From Novosphingobium subterraneum (GTDB lineage: Bacteria; Pseudomonadota; Alphaproteobacteria; Sphingomonadales; Sphingomonadaceae), in NCBI RefSeq assembly GCF_000807925.1, contig NZ_JRVC01000019.1, positions 1 through 64,000 on the forward strand: a stretch of 64,000 bases of DNA, given 5' to 3'. The notes beneath the pieces were generated by a model. It made no database searches. It saw only the letters and a list, made by a program, of their open reading frames with translations, and was not told the DNA's origin. This document shows, in pieces, positions 10,955-19,331 of this stretch (its first letter is position 1; each line of letters starts with the position of its first letter). A program made the position numbers and the translations under genes.

Positions 10955-11830
10955 TTAATCGTGCATATAACCCAGATTGCCATGCGGCACTGCACCATCG
11001 ATGATTACAGGTGATGATGTCGCCGCCTGCGCCACCCCGATGCGAAGGGCGGCGACTGGTGCAGGTAACCCCGGGGGGAGCGTGAACAGCAGTTCGTAAT
11101 CGTCGCCCCAGCGCATTGCATCGTCGCGACGGCTGTCGGGCAGGGCGGCAGGGAAGGGCACACTCTCGCTGGCAATGGCGAAGGTCACGCCGCTGGCCTG
11201 TGCCATGCGCGCCGCATCGATCAGCAGGCCGTCAGACACGTCCATCATCGCGGTTGCCAGTGGGGCAAGTGTCCGGCCTTCGGCAAGGCGAGGCAAGGGC
11301 CGCCGGAAAGTGGTGCTATCGCGGCCGGTTCCGTCGCGCAGTGCTTCGAACCCCAGCATCGCCGCACCAACCGGCCCGGTAAGCCAGAGGGTGTCGCCCA
11401 CCTTTGCCCCGCTGCGCGAAGGTACGGGTGAACAGGTCGCTCGTCCCAGCGCGGTCAGTCCAAGGCTGCGGGGCCCGTTGCCGCTGACAGTATCGCCTCC
11501 CAGCAAGGGCACGCCAAACGCCTGCAATGCCTCGCCAAGTCCGGCAACAAAGCGCGTGTCCTCCTCGCCCAGCGTGAAGCCCAGCAGCACACCCACCGGT
11601 TCGGCCCCCTTGGCTGCCAGGTCGGACAAGTTGGTTGCGACGAGTTTCCAGGCCACGTCCGCCATGTCCTGTCCCGGCAGCCAGTGTACGCCTTCGACCA
11701 TCATGTCATGGGTCAGCACCAGCGTCTCGCCGCCGAACGGCAATACCGCGCAGTCATCAGTCAACCCGCGGGCGGCGGGGTGCAGGGCCAGCTTGCGCAT
11801 GGCCGCAATCAGGTCGGATTCCTTGCTCAC
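10955..11830 (-). CDS. thiL: Thiamine-monophosphate kinase
   Basis: ThiL phosphorylates thiamine monophosphate to the active cofactor thiamine pyrophosphate in the cytoplasm. The 291-residue product has the PurM-like fold motifs of ThiL. GLTDDCAVL is the Mg-ATP binding aspartate pair. LTHDMMVEGVHWL, VAWKLVATNLSDLAAKGAEPVGVLLGFTL and the C-terminal MDVSDGLLIDAARMA and WGDDYELLFT motifs are all characteristic. The frame continues to a GTG at 11863, but homologues begin close to the ESDLIAAMRKLALHPAARGL segment, so the GTG at 11830 is preferred. Neither start has a strong ribosome-binding site. Confidence 0.93.
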   Translation of the reverse strand: MSKESDLIAAMRKLALHPAARGLTDDCAVLPFGGETLVLTHDMMVEGVHWLPGQDMADVAWKLVATNLSDLAAKGAEPVGVLLGFTLGEEDTRFVAGLGEALQAFGVPLLGGDTVSGNGPRSLGLTALGRATCSPVPSRSGAKVGDTLWLTGPVGAAMLGFEALRDGTGRDSTTFRRPLPRLAEGRTLAPLATAMMDVSDGLLIDAARMAQASGVTFAIASESVPFPAALPDSRRDDAMRWGDDYELLFTLPPGLPAPVAALRIGVAQAATSSPVIIDGAVPHGNLGYMHD

Positions 11831-11935
11831 GCCCGGTCTATGGGGCGCGCTGGCGAACCGCACAAGTCCGCTTGACCAGCACCATTTCGCCCCTTAATCG
11901 TTCGATTAAAGATGTATCGAGAGGAGTCGGAACAC

Positions 11936-13108
11936 ATGGCAACAGCCTATATCGTCGACGCAGTACGCACGGCTGGAGGACGTCGCGGCGGACGGCTTGC
12001 AGGCGTTCACCCTGTCGATCTCGCCGCGCGCAGCCTGGATGCCATCATCGCTCGGACCGGCATTGACCCGACTGCCGTCGATGATGTGATCATGGGCTGC
12101 GTCACCCAGGCCGGACAGCAGGCGATGCAGGTCGGCCGAAATGCCGTGCTCGCCTCGAAGCTGCTGCCGCAATCGACGCCGGCCGTTACCATCGATCGCC
12201 AGTGCGGTTCTTCGCAGCAGGCGATCCAGTTCGCCGCGCAGGCGGTGATGTCGGGCGTGCAGGACGTGGTGATCGCTTCGGGCGTGGAAAGCATGAGCCG
12301 GGTGCCGATGGGCTCGAACGCCACGTTCCACATGAAGGAGGGCCTTGGCCACTACAAGTCGCCGGGTCTGGACGAGAAGTATCCGGGGATCATGTTCTCG
12401 CAGTTCATGGGCGCGGAAATGATCGTCAAGAAGCACGGGTTCTCCAAGGATGACCTCGATCGTTTTTCGCTGAACAGTCACCAGAAGGCTATCGCCGCGA
12501 CGAACGCGCAGGCTTTCGCTAATGAGATCGTGCCGGTCGAAATCGAGGCACCTGAAGGCCCCGCCATGCACACCGTGGACGAAGGGATCCGCTTCGATGC
12601 CACGCTCGAAGGCATTGCCGGAGTCAAGCTGCTCAGCCCGGAAGGTTCGCTGACCGCCGCCAGCTCCAGCCAGATCTGCGACGGTTCCAGCGCTGTGCTG
12701 GTCGTCTCGGAAGCCGCACTGAAGGCGCACGGGCTCACCCCGTTGGCGCGCATCCACAACCTTACCGTGACTGCGGGCGATCCGGTGATCATGCTCGAAG
12801 AGCCGCTCTTCGCCACCGACCGTGCGCTGCAGCGGGCCGGGATGAAGATCTCGGACATCGACCTTTATGAAGTGAACGAAGCCTTCGCGTCGGTGCCGAT
12901 GGCCTGGCTCAAGCACACCGGGGCAGACCCCGAGAAGCTCAACGTCAATGGCGGCGCCATTGCGCTCGGTCACCCGCTGGGCGCTTCGGGTACGAAGCTC
13001 ATGGCCACGCTCGTCCACGCCCTGCGCGCCCGCGGCGGCAAGTACGGTCTGCAGACGATGTGCGAAGGTGGCGGCGTTGCCAACGTCACCATTATCGAAG
13101 CTCTTTGA
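11936..13108 (+). CDS. Acetyl-CoA C-acyltransferase (thiolase)
   Basis: A 390-residue thiolase that cleaves 3-ketoacyl-CoA with CoA, or condenses acetyl-CoA in reverse. The nucleophilic cysteine is Cys90 in TIDRQCGSSQQA. The other catalytic elements are NGGAIALGHPLGASG and the late cysteine in MCEGGGVANV. The ATG at 11936 follows AGAGGAG by ten bases; the upstream in-frame ATG at 11912 has no such site. With the SDR, enoyl-CoA hydratase and TetR genes that follow, it forms a beta-oxidation-like set, with a 29-base gap to the SDR. The substrate is unknown: fatty acid, branched-chain, aromatic or terpenoid side chain are all possible. Confidence 0.93.
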   Translation: MATAYIVDAVRTAGGRRGGRLAGVHPVDLAARSLDAIIARTGIDPTAVDDVIMGCVTQAGQQAMQVGRNAVLASKLLPQSTPAVTIDRQCGSSQQAIQFAAQAVMSGVQDVVIASGVESMSRVPMGSNATFHMKEGLGHYKSPGLDEKYPGIMFSQFMGAEMIVKKHGFSKDDLDRFSLNSHQKAIAATNAQAFANEIVPVEIEAPEGPAMHTVDEGIRFDATLEGIAGVKLLSPEGSLTAASSSQICDGSSAVLVVSEAALKAHGLTPLARIHNLTVTAGDPVIMLEEPLFATDRALQRAGMKISDIDLYEVNEAFASVPMAWLKHTGADPEKLNVNGGAIALGHPLGASGTKLMATLVHALRARGGKYGLQTMCEGGGVANVTIIEAL

Positions 13109-13137
13109 TTTCAGCCCTTTAGAGAGGATAATTCGCA

Positions 13138-13923
13138 ATGAAGCTCGACAATACCGTTGCCGCCGTGGTCACCGGCGGCGCTTCCGGCCTCGGCGCAGCC
13201 ACCGCCCGGGCGCTTGCCGCCAAGGGCGTGAAGGTCGCCATCTTCGATCTGCAGAAGGAAAAGGGCGAGGCCGTGGCTGCCGAGATCGGCGGCGTGTTCT
13301 GCGAAGTGAACGTGACCAGCGACGAGAGTGTAGACGCCGGCTTTGCCAAGGCGCGCGCGGCGCATGGCCAGGAGCGCATCCTCGTCAACTGCGCCGGCAC
13401 CGGCAATGCCATCAAGACGGCAAGCCGTTCGAAGGAAACAGGCGAGATCAAGCACTTCCCGATGGATGCGTTCAACTGGATCATCCAGATCAACCTCGTC
13501 GGCACGTTCCGCTGCATTGCCAAGTCGGCCGCCGGCATGATGACTCTCGATCCCTGCGACGAGTTCGGTGAGCGCGGCGCTATCGTGAATACCGCTTCGG
13601 TTGCTGCTGAAGATGGCCAGATGGGCCAGGCCGCCTATTCGGCCTCGAAGGGCGGGGTAGTCGGCATGACCCTGCCGATCGCGCGTGACCTGATGAGCGA
13701 GGGCATTCGCGTCAACACCATCCTGCCCGGCATCTTCAACACCCCGCTGCTGCAGGGCGCGCCGCAGAACGTGAAGGACGCGCTCGCGGCGTCAGTCCCG
13801 TTCCCCAAGCGCCTCGGCATGCCCGAGGAGTACGCCAACCTTGCCATGTGCATGATCGAGACCGGCTACTTCAACGGCGAGGACGTCCGCCTCGATGGCG
13901 CCATCCGCATGGCGCCGCGCTGA
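13138..13923 (+). CDS. SDR family 3-hydroxyacyl-CoA dehydrogenase-like protein
   Basis: A 261-residue short-chain dehydrogenase. The NAD(P)-binding glycine motif is VVTGGASGLGAATA, the NAG-like motif appears as NCAGTG, and the active-site Tyr-Lys pair is in YSASKGGV. The length and the sequence DPCDEFGERGAIVNTASVAAEDGQ resemble type-2 3-hydroxyacyl-CoA dehydrogenases (the HSD17B10 group). A role in oxidising 3-hydroxyacyl-CoA to the ketoacyl substrate of the upstream thiolase is inferred from both family and position. AGAGAGG lies nine bases before the ATG. Confidence 0.9.
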   Translation: MKLDNTVAAVVTGGASGLGAATARALAAKGVKVAIFDLQKEKGEAVAAEIGGVFCEVNVTSDESVDAGFAKARAAHGQERILVNCAGTGNAIKTASRSKETGEIKHFPMDAFNWIIQINLVGTFRCIAKSAAGMMTLDPCDEFGERGAIVNTASVAAEDGQMGQAAYSASKGGVVGMTLPIARDLMSEGIRVNTILPGIFNTPLLQGAPQNVKDALAASVPFPKRLGMPEEYANLAMCMIETGYFNGEDVRLDGAIRMAPR

Positions 13924-13939
13924 TCGCCTTAAGGTTGTG

Positions 13940-14016
13940 TCCCCGCGCAGGCGGGGACCTCGGTGGTCTTGCGGGGCGCTTCCGCTAACCGACTGAGGCT
14001 CCCGCCTGCGCGGGAG
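13940..14016. repeat. REP/BIME-like pair of GC-rich palindromes
   Basis: Two near-identical palindromes in opposite orientation: CCCGCGCAGGCGGG at about 13942-13955 and CCCGCCTGCGCGGG at about 14001-14014. Each can fold alone into a short hairpin, and the two can also pair with each other. The pairing may extend inward (CCTCGGT against ACTGAGG, one mismatch). The element fills most of the 119-base gap between the SDR and the enoyl-CoA hydratase gene. Its form fits repeated extragenic palindromes; only one copy is seen in this window. Confidence 0.75.
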
Positions 14017-14042
14017 CGCAACGGCATTCAAGGGAGAGTTTC

Positions 14043-14915
14043 GTGGCCGACTATACGCAGATCAAGCTCGACATCGCCGATGGCATCGCGACGATCACGT
14101 TGCACCGCCCCGAAAAGATGAACGCCTATACCGGCACGATGATGAACGAGATGATCGATGCGTTCGATCGCACCGATGCGGATGACAGCGTGCGCGCGGT
14201 GATCGTTACCGGGGCGGGAGACCGCGCATTCTGTGCCGGCGCAGACCTCACACCCAGTGACGGCAAGCACGTCTTCTCCAGCGGCGATGCGGTGGAAGAC
14301 CTGTCCGATCCTCGCGTGCGCGATGGCGGCGGCATGATCACCTTGCGCATCTATCAGTCCAAGAAGCCGGTGATCGGCGCTATCAACGGTGCGGCGGTCG
14401 GTGTCGGCGTCACCATGCAGTTGCCGATGGACATCCGCCTGGCCTCGACCAAGGCGCGCTTCGGCCTTGTCTTTGCGCGCCGGGGGATCGTGCCCGAAGC
14501 CGCGTCGAGCTGGTTTCTGCCGCGTATCGTGGGGCTGCCCCAAGCGCTCGAATGGTGCATGACCGGCCGTGTTTTCGATGCCGAGGAAGCCCTGCGCGGC
14601 GGCCTTGTTCGCTCGCTGCACGAACCTGAGGACCTCATGCCCGTGGCAATCGCGCTCGCACGCGAAATTGCCGACAACACCAGTGCGGTCTCGGTCGCGA
14701 TGACCCGCGCCATGCTGTGGCATAACCCGTCGTTTTCGCATCCGATGGAGGCGCACCGCGTCGACAGCCGTGCGATCTACACCCTCTCGCGCGGCGGCGA
14801 TGCGGCCGAAGGCATCGCGAGTTTTCTGGAAAAACGCGCTCCCCGCTACCCCGGACGCGTTTCTTCGGATATGCCGTCGTTTTATCCGTGGTGGAACGAG
14901 CCGGGTTGGGAATGA
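14043..14915 (+). CDS. Enoyl-CoA hydratase/isomerase family protein
   Basis: A 290-residue crotonase-fold protein. The oxyanion-hole segments are GAGDRAFCAGADLTP and KPVIGAINGAAVGVGVTMQLPMDIRLAS. The second contains the usual NGxAxGxG loop. FGLVFARRGIVPEAASSWFLPR carries the glutamate position used by hydratases. It starts with GTG at 14043 after GGGAGAG. It probably hydrates an enoyl-CoA intermediate made in the same pathway as the upstream dehydrogenase and thiolase. Its stop overlaps the ATG of the TetR gene. Confidence 0.92.
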   Translation: MADYTQIKLDIADGIATITLHRPEKMNAYTGTMMNEMIDAFDRTDADDSVRAVIVTGAGDRAFCAGADLTPSDGKHVFSSGDAVEDLSDPRVRDGGGMITLRIYQSKKPVIGAINGAAVGVGVTMQLPMDIRLASTKARFGLVFARRGIVPEAASSWFLPRIVGLPQALEWCMTGRVFDAEEALRGGLVRSLHEPEDLMPVAIALAREIADNTSAVSVAMTRAMLWHNPSFSHPMEAHRVDSRAIYTLSRGGDAAEGIASFLEKRAPRYPGRVSSDMPSFYPWWNEPGWE

Positions 14916-15550
14916 GTACGGAAGTGTCAAAGGGGGAAAGCCTGGAAACGCCGGGCGCACGCGAGCAGCTTCTGCAGACCGCGTCGAGCATCATGCGCGA
15001 GGGAGATGTCGTCGACATCTCCCTATCGGAATTGAGCCTGCGGTCCGGCCTGAACTCCGCGTTGGTGAAGTACTACTTCGGCAACAAGGCGGGCATGCTC
15101 AAGGCCTTGCTCGACCGAGACATGGAGAACATCGTCAAGTCGGTCGACGCCCTGCTCGCCAAGGACGACATGAGCCCCGAGGCCAAGCTGCGGCTGCACA
15201 TTTCGAAGTGCATCGATACCTATTTCGAATATCCCTATCTCAACCGCCTGCTGATGCGTCTTGTTCGTGACAGTGACGAGGCTGAAGCGAAGCGAATCGC
15301 CGACCAGTATCTGCTGCCGCTGCATCGCGCCTACAACCGGTTCATCGGCGATGGCGTGAAGGCGGGCGTCTTCCGGCCGATCAACCCGCAGCTGTTCTAC
15401 TTCACGGTTACCGGCGCGGCCGATCGCTTCTTTTCGGCGCGTCTGGTGCTCAAGCACTGCTTCGATCAAGACACCCTCACCGAGGAACTGCGCGACAGCT
15501 ACCGCGAGCACACCGTCGATTTCATCATGGCCGGCATCCTCGCACACTGA
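14912..15550 (+). CDS. TetR family transcriptional regulator
   Basis: A 212-residue one-component regulator. The N-terminal helix-turn-helix reads VVDISLSELSLRSGLNSALVK and is followed by YYFGNKAGMLKALLDRD, the typical TetR recognition helix and its continuation. The C-terminal ligand domain is all-helical. The ATG at 14912 overlaps the stop of the enoyl-CoA hydratase gene (ATGA), so the regulator is co-transcribed with the acyl-CoA genes and probably senses an acyl-CoA to control them. The in-frame upstream start at 14888 would lie inside the hydratase gene and is not favoured. Confidence 0.9.
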   Translation: MSTEVSKGESLETPGAREQLLQTASSIMREGDVVDISLSELSLRSGLNSALVKYYFGNKAGMLKALLDRDMENIVKSVDALLAKDDMSPEAKLRLHISKCIDTYFEYPYLNRLLMRLVRDSDEAEAKRIADQYLLPLHRAYNRFIGDGVKAGVFRPINPQLFYFTVTGAADRFFSARLVLKHCFDQDTLTEELRDSYREHTVDFIMAGILAH

Positions 15551-15571
15551 GCGGGATCGCAGTCTCGAGCA

Positions 15572-15597
15572 GGTGCAGCATGAAACCATGCTGCACC
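15572..15597 (+). terminator. Hairpin after the TetR gene, possible terminator
   Basis: A perfect 11-base stem, GGTGCAGCATG and CATGCTGCACC, with an AAAC loop, lies 22 bases after the TetR stop. It is followed by CCTTTG rather than a long T-run. It could end the thiolase operon. Confidence 0.55.
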
Positions 15598-15686
15598 CCT
15601 TGCGCTGCAATGCGCGCTAAAGCTGGAGGCATGGCGGCATAAAGAAAATGTCGTCTAGCGCCTACGTGCGCATTGATCTAACGCGC

Positions 15687-15751
15687 ATGCCACCGCTTGG
15701 TGGCATAATATTTCGCTCTTGCGCATCAGGCTGGTTTCATGTGATACGAAA
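15687..15751. promoter_or_regulatory. Two inverted repeats upstream of the MarR gene
   Basis: ATGCCACC-gctt-GGTGGCAT (15687-15706) is a perfect 8-base inverted repeat. Close to the start codon, TTTCAT-gtgat-ACGAAA (15735-15751) is an imperfect palindrome that ends two bases before the marR ATG. MarR proteins commonly repress their own genes by binding such palindromes across the promoter or start region, so these are candidate operators. Binding is inferred, not shown. Confidence 0.45.
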
Positions 15752-15753
15752 TC

Positions 15754-16212
15754 ATGCCCGGAACACAAACGCGCCTCACCGACTTCATGCCCTACCGGAT
15801 GGCCATCACCTCGAATGCGGTGAGCGGCCTCATAGCGGGCGAGTATCGCAGCGAATTCGGCCTGAAGATTCCCGAATGGCGGATCATGGCCGTGCTGGGT
15901 GACGCAGGGCCTTTGACCCAACGCGATCTTGTTCGAGCCACGCTGATGGACAAGGTGGCTGTCAATCGTGCTTGCAAGGTGCTTGAGGAGCGTGGCCTGG
16001 TCCAGCGCAGCCCGAACGAGCAGGACGGTCGCTCTCATCATCTGGAACTGACGGCATCGGGATGCGAACTGCACGGCAGGATCTGGCCGCAGGCGTTCGA
16101 GATGTACCAGAAGATATTCTCGGCAATAACCCCGCGTGAACAGGAAAAGCTGCGCGCCATTCTTGAGAAACTGCTCAAGGCTGCCCGGACGCTCGAAGGC
16201 GAAGAGAAGTGA
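15754..16212 (+). CDS. MarR family transcriptional regulator
   Basis: A 152-residue winged-helix regulator. The DNA-binding core shows LTQRDLVRATLMDKVAVNRAC followed by VLEERGLVQRSPNEQDGRSHHLELT. That is the usual MarR helix-turn-helix plus wing with the DxRxxxLxLT-like motif. It starts at the ATG at 15754. The stop overlaps the GTG of the FAH-family gene by four bases, so the regulator probably controls this two-gene unit in response to a substrate or product of the hydrolase. The effector is unknown. Confidence 0.92.
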   Translation: MPGTQTRLTDFMPYRMAITSNAVSGLIAGEYRSEFGLKIPEWRIMAVLGDAGPLTQRDLVRATLMDKVAVNRACKVLEERGLVQRSPNEQDGRSHHLELTASGCELHGRIWPQAFEMYQKIFSAITPREQEKLRAILEKLLKAARTLEGEEK

Positions 16213-17216
16213 AGCTCGCATCATTACCGCAGGGACGCGACGGTCGGCTGATCGTCGTGTCGAACGACCTTGCCTGGTATGCCGACGCCGATCACATCGT
16301 GCCGACCATGCAGGCCTTGCTGGATGACTGGGACCGCTACTTCCCCTTGGTCGAGGCGCTTTCGATCGAGCTTGCCCATGAAGCAATTCCGCGCAAGCGG
16401 TTCCACGAACGTGAAGCCTGCGCCCCGCTCCCACGTGCCTACCAGTGGGCCGATGGCAGCGCCTACGTCAATCACGTTGAACTCGTCCGCAAGGCTCGCG
16501 GGGCGGAACTGCCGGAAAGCTTCTGGACCGATCCTCTGATGTACCAAGGGGGTAGCGACGATTTGCGCGGAGGGCGCGAACCGCTTGCCCTGAGGGACGA
16601 GGCATGGGGTTGCGACTTTGAGGCCGAGATCGTCGTCGTGACCGGTGACGTTCCCCAAGGCGTTGCGCCTGACGAAGCACTCAAGCACATTCGTCTCGTT
16701 GGCCTGGTGAACGACGTTTCGCTGCGCAATCTCATTCCGGGCGAACTTGCCAAAGGGTTCGGCTTTGTCCAGTCGAAGCCTGCCAGCCACTTTTCACCGG
16801 TGTTCGTGACGCCGGCCAGCCTTGGCGAGGCATGGAGCGGTGGCAAGCTGATGCGGACGCTCTCGGTCGACGTCAACGGCCAGCCTTTCGGTCGGGTCGA
16901 GGCGGGCGAGGAATGCACCTTCGATTTTGGGGTGTTGATCGCGCATCTTGCCAGGACCCGCGGTCTGGGGGCGGGGACGATCATCGGCTCCGGCACGGTG
17001 TCCAATCGCGATCCTGATGGTTCGCCCGGGCGTCCGGTGTCGCAAGGCGGCAAGGGGTACGCCTGCATTGCCGAACAGCGCATGGTTGAAACGATTACCT
17101 CGGGCCAGCCTTCGACTCCGTTCCTGAAGTGGGGCGATACGGTGCGCATCGAAGTGCGCGATGCTAAGGGCAAGAGCATCTTCGGGGCAATCGATCAGAC
17201 CGTTACCCGCGCCTGA
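16209..17216 (+). CDS. Fumarylacetoacetate hydrolase family protein
   Basis: A 335-residue protein of the FAH superfamily. Members hydrolyse or decarboxylate beta-diketo acids, often at the end of aromatic degradation. The metal site of the family is visible: an ExE-like pair in CDFEAEIVVVTGDV and the following VNDVSLRNLIPGEL. The late segment includes GAGTIIGSGTVSNRD. The N-terminal 80 residues form the extra domain seen in longer members. The GTG at 16209 overlaps the marR stop. A specific gene name is not justified; the exact substrate is unknown. A strong terminator follows. Confidence 0.88.
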   Translation: MKLASLPQGRDGRLIVVSNDLAWYADADHIVPTMQALLDDWDRYFPLVEALSIELAHEAIPRKRFHEREACAPLPRAYQWADGSAYVNHVELVRKARGAELPESFWTDPLMYQGGSDDLRGGREPLALRDEAWGCDFEAEIVVVTGDVPQGVAPDEALKHIRLVGLVNDVSLRNLIPGELAKGFGFVQSKPASHFSPVFVTPASLGEAWSGGKLMRTLSVDVNGQPFGRVEAGEECTFDFGVLIAHLARTRGLGAGTIIGSGTVSNRDPDGSPGRPVSQGGKGYACIAEQRMVETITSGQPSTPFLKWGDTVRIEVRDAKGKSIFGAIDQTVTRA

Positions 17217-17236
17217 TCGCGTTCTGCCGCAAAATG

Positions 17237-17271
17237 AAAAGCCCCGCCGGCAGGTCCGGCGGGGCTTTTTT
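17237..17271 (+). terminator. Intrinsic terminator after the marR-FAH operon
   Basis: A perfect 10-base GC stem, GCCCCGCCGG and CCGGCGGGGC, with a CAGGT loop. It is followed by TTTTTT on the plus strand and preceded by AAAA on the same strand, so it can work in both directions. It separates the FAH gene from the convergent tadC. Confidence 0.92.
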
Positions 17272-17290
17272 CATGCCTTGGCTGGTCCGA

Positions 17291-18301
17291 TCAGCTACCG
17301 GGCTTCTTGTTGATCAGCGTGTCGCTGATCGAGCAGGCAGCAGGGCCGAGGATCACGACGAACAGCACCGGCAGAATGAACAGGATCAGCGGGATGGTCA
17401 TGATCGCGGGCAGGCGTGCAGCCTTTTCCTCGGCACGCATCATGCGCTCGTTGCGGAATTCGGCAGAGAGGACACGCAGCGCCGAGGCGAGGGGCGTACC
17501 ATAGCGCTCGGTCTGGATCATCGTGGTCACCACGCCTTTGACGGATTCCAGATCGACACGATAGGCGAGGTTTTCGAACGCCTGACGACGATCGGTCAGG
17601 AACGACAGCTCGATGGCGGTCAGCGAGAATTCGTCCCCGAGTTCCGGATAGGCGCGGCCCAGTTCGCGTGCGACGCGGCTGAAGGCCGCATCGACCGTGA
17701 GGCCGGCTTCGGCGCAGATGACCAGCAGGTCGAGCGCATCGGGCAGGCCCTTGCGGATCGCGTGGGTCCGCTTGGAAACCATGTTCTGGATGAAGACGTC
17801 GGGCCCCTTATACCCTGCGATGAGCATGAACATGAAGGCGCCCATCCGCTTCATGGGACCCCAATCCCCAAACGTGTTGGTCCAGTAGAAGAGCACCGCG
17901 CCCAGAAGCCCCAGAGTGATCGGGCCGACCAGGCGTCCGAGGATGACCGCGACGGCCCATTCCTTCTTGCGGATGCCGGCCTGCGCCAGCTTCTGCTGGA
18001 TCACCGCCAGCTGGCTGTCCTGCAGGACCTTGAGCGATTCGAGGAAGCCGCGGATCTGGTCGGTGGTCTGGTTGCGGCGGACGATGCTTTGGCGCTTGCG
18101 GGCATTCGCCGTGACGATGCCGGCCTTGAGCTGTTCGCGCCGTTCGTTCAGGACCTTCACGCGCTTGGCCATGGGGTCGCGCACGGTGACGGCGGCGTAG
18201 ACTGCAAGCATCACGGCCGCTGCGGCAATCCCGATCAGGATTGAACCGACAAGGTAAACGTCGAAGCCGAGCAGCGTTGGTCCTGCGGGGTTGTTGATCA
18301 T
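17291..18301 (-). CDS. tadC: Tad pilus inner-membrane platform protein TadC
   Basis: A 336-residue type II secretion F-family protein that forms part of the inner-membrane platform of Tad/Flp pili. The F domain is in RKGLPDALDLLVICAEAGLTVDAAFSRVA. It is followed by paired membrane helices at the C-terminus (IMTIPLILFILPVLFVVIL), and another helix lies near the N-terminus (VGSILIGIAAAAVMLAVYAAV). The frame is open to 18367, but the ATG at 18301 follows AGGGACC and avoids overlap with tadB, so it is chosen. It is the last gene of the Tad operon. Confidence 0.92.
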   Translation of the reverse strand: MINNPAGPTLLGFDVYLVGSILIGIAAAAVMLAVYAAVTVRDPMAKRVKVLNERREQLKAGIVTANARKRQSIVRRNQTTDQIRGFLESLKVLQDSQLAVIQQKLAQAGIRKKEWAVAVILGRLVGPITLGLLGAVLFYWTNTFGDWGPMKRMGAFMFMLIAGYKGPDVFIQNMVSKRTHAIRKGLPDALDLLVICAEAGLTVDAAFSRVARELGRAYPELGDEFSLTAIELSFLTDRRQAFENLAYRVDLESVKGVVTTMIQTERYGTPLASALRVLSAEFRNERMMRAEEKAARLPAIMTIPLILFILPVLFVVILGPAACSISDTLINKKPGS

Positions 18302-18317
18302 GGCCGGTCCCTCCCGC

Positions 18318-19292
18318 TCAGATTTCGAAGTTGACCATCTTGGCCATGATGAACGAACCGATGCCAAGCCAGGTGAGCCCGCCCAGACCGGCGATGATCA
18401 GGCGCTCGTCCACGAAGAACTTGCTGAGATAGGCCGGGTTGATCGTATAGATCAGCGCAAACACGATGAAGGGCAGCGAGCCGACGATATAGGCTGATGC
18501 CTTCGATTCCGAGCTCATCGCCTTGACCTTGAGCTTCATCTGCGCGCGTTTGCGCAGCACGTCCGAAAGGTTCGAAAGCGTCTCGGCCAGGTTGCCGCCG
18601 GTCTCGCGCTGGATGGCAAGCGTGATACAGAAGAAGTTGAACTCGGGCATGTTGAGGCGATCGGCGGTATCCTGCAGTGCCTCTTCCATGGTGCGTCCGA
18701 CCTTGATGCGATCGGTCACCAGCTTGAACTCTTCACCCACAGGGCCGGGGAGTTCGCTGGCGACCACGCCCAGGGTCTCCGTCACCGGAAGACCGGATCG
18801 AAGCCCGCGTACCAGCAGATCGAGAGCATCGGGCAGGCGCGTGGTGAAGTTTTCGACGCGCTTGCCGATGGCCCGGCCGACGATGAAGTGCGGCAAGCCG
18901 ATGCCGACAAACAGGCCAGCGACCAGCGACAGCAAGGGCGCTCCGGTCTTGAGGAAGACCAGAAGCAAGACCGCCAGGGCAAGACCGCCGCTGACATAGA
19001 GGTACTGGGACAGCGTCCAGCCCTTGCCGGTGCGGTGGAGGCGCAGTTCGAGCGCTTCCATCCGCGATCCCGAGCCGGCGATCTTTCCTGCACGCGGTTT
19101 GCGGGCTGCCACGGTCTTGCGGTATTGCGCTTCGACCTTGTCAACCGCGCTGTCCGAGTGCCGAAAGCGTACCGACTGGAGACGGCGGCCGCTCTCCTTG
19201 GACGCGGACGGGCCGGACAGCGCGGCATAGCCAAGCACCATCGCCGCCATCATGCCGCCGGCCATCAGGATCAGCTGGATCGTATTCCCCAT
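18318..19292 (-). CDS. tadB: Tad pilus inner-membrane platform protein TadB
   Basis: A 324-residue F-family paralogue of TadC. The conserved segment is RLPDALDLLVRGLRSGLPVTETL, followed by FNFFCITLAIQRETGGNLAETL, both characteristic of TadB. Hydrophobic helices lie at the N-terminus, at about 95-140 and at the C-terminus. TadB and TadC together form the platform that the TadA motor ATPase normally drives. In this operon the gene directly upstream is cpaE, with a gap of only 39 bases, where cpaF/tadA usually sits. Confidence 0.93.
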   Translation of the reverse strand: MGNTIQLILMAGGMMAAMVLGYAALSGPSASKESGRRLQSVRFRHSDSAVDKVEAQYRKTVAARKPRAGKIAGSGSRMEALELRLHRTGKGWTLSQYLYVSGGLALAVLLLVFLKTGAPLLSLVAGLFVGIGLPHFIVGRAIGKRVENFTTRLPDALDLLVRGLRSGLPVTETLGVVASELPGPVGEEFKLVTDRIKVGRTMEEALQDTADRLNMPEFNFFCITLAIQRETGGNLAETLSNLSDVLRKRAQMKLKVKAMSSESKASAYIVGSLPFIVFALIYTINPAYLSKFFVDERLIIAGLGGLTWLGIGSFIMAKMVNFEI

Positions 19293-19331
19293 TGCAGGTC
19301 TCTTCCCGTCACCTCAAGCGAATGCGGGCCG

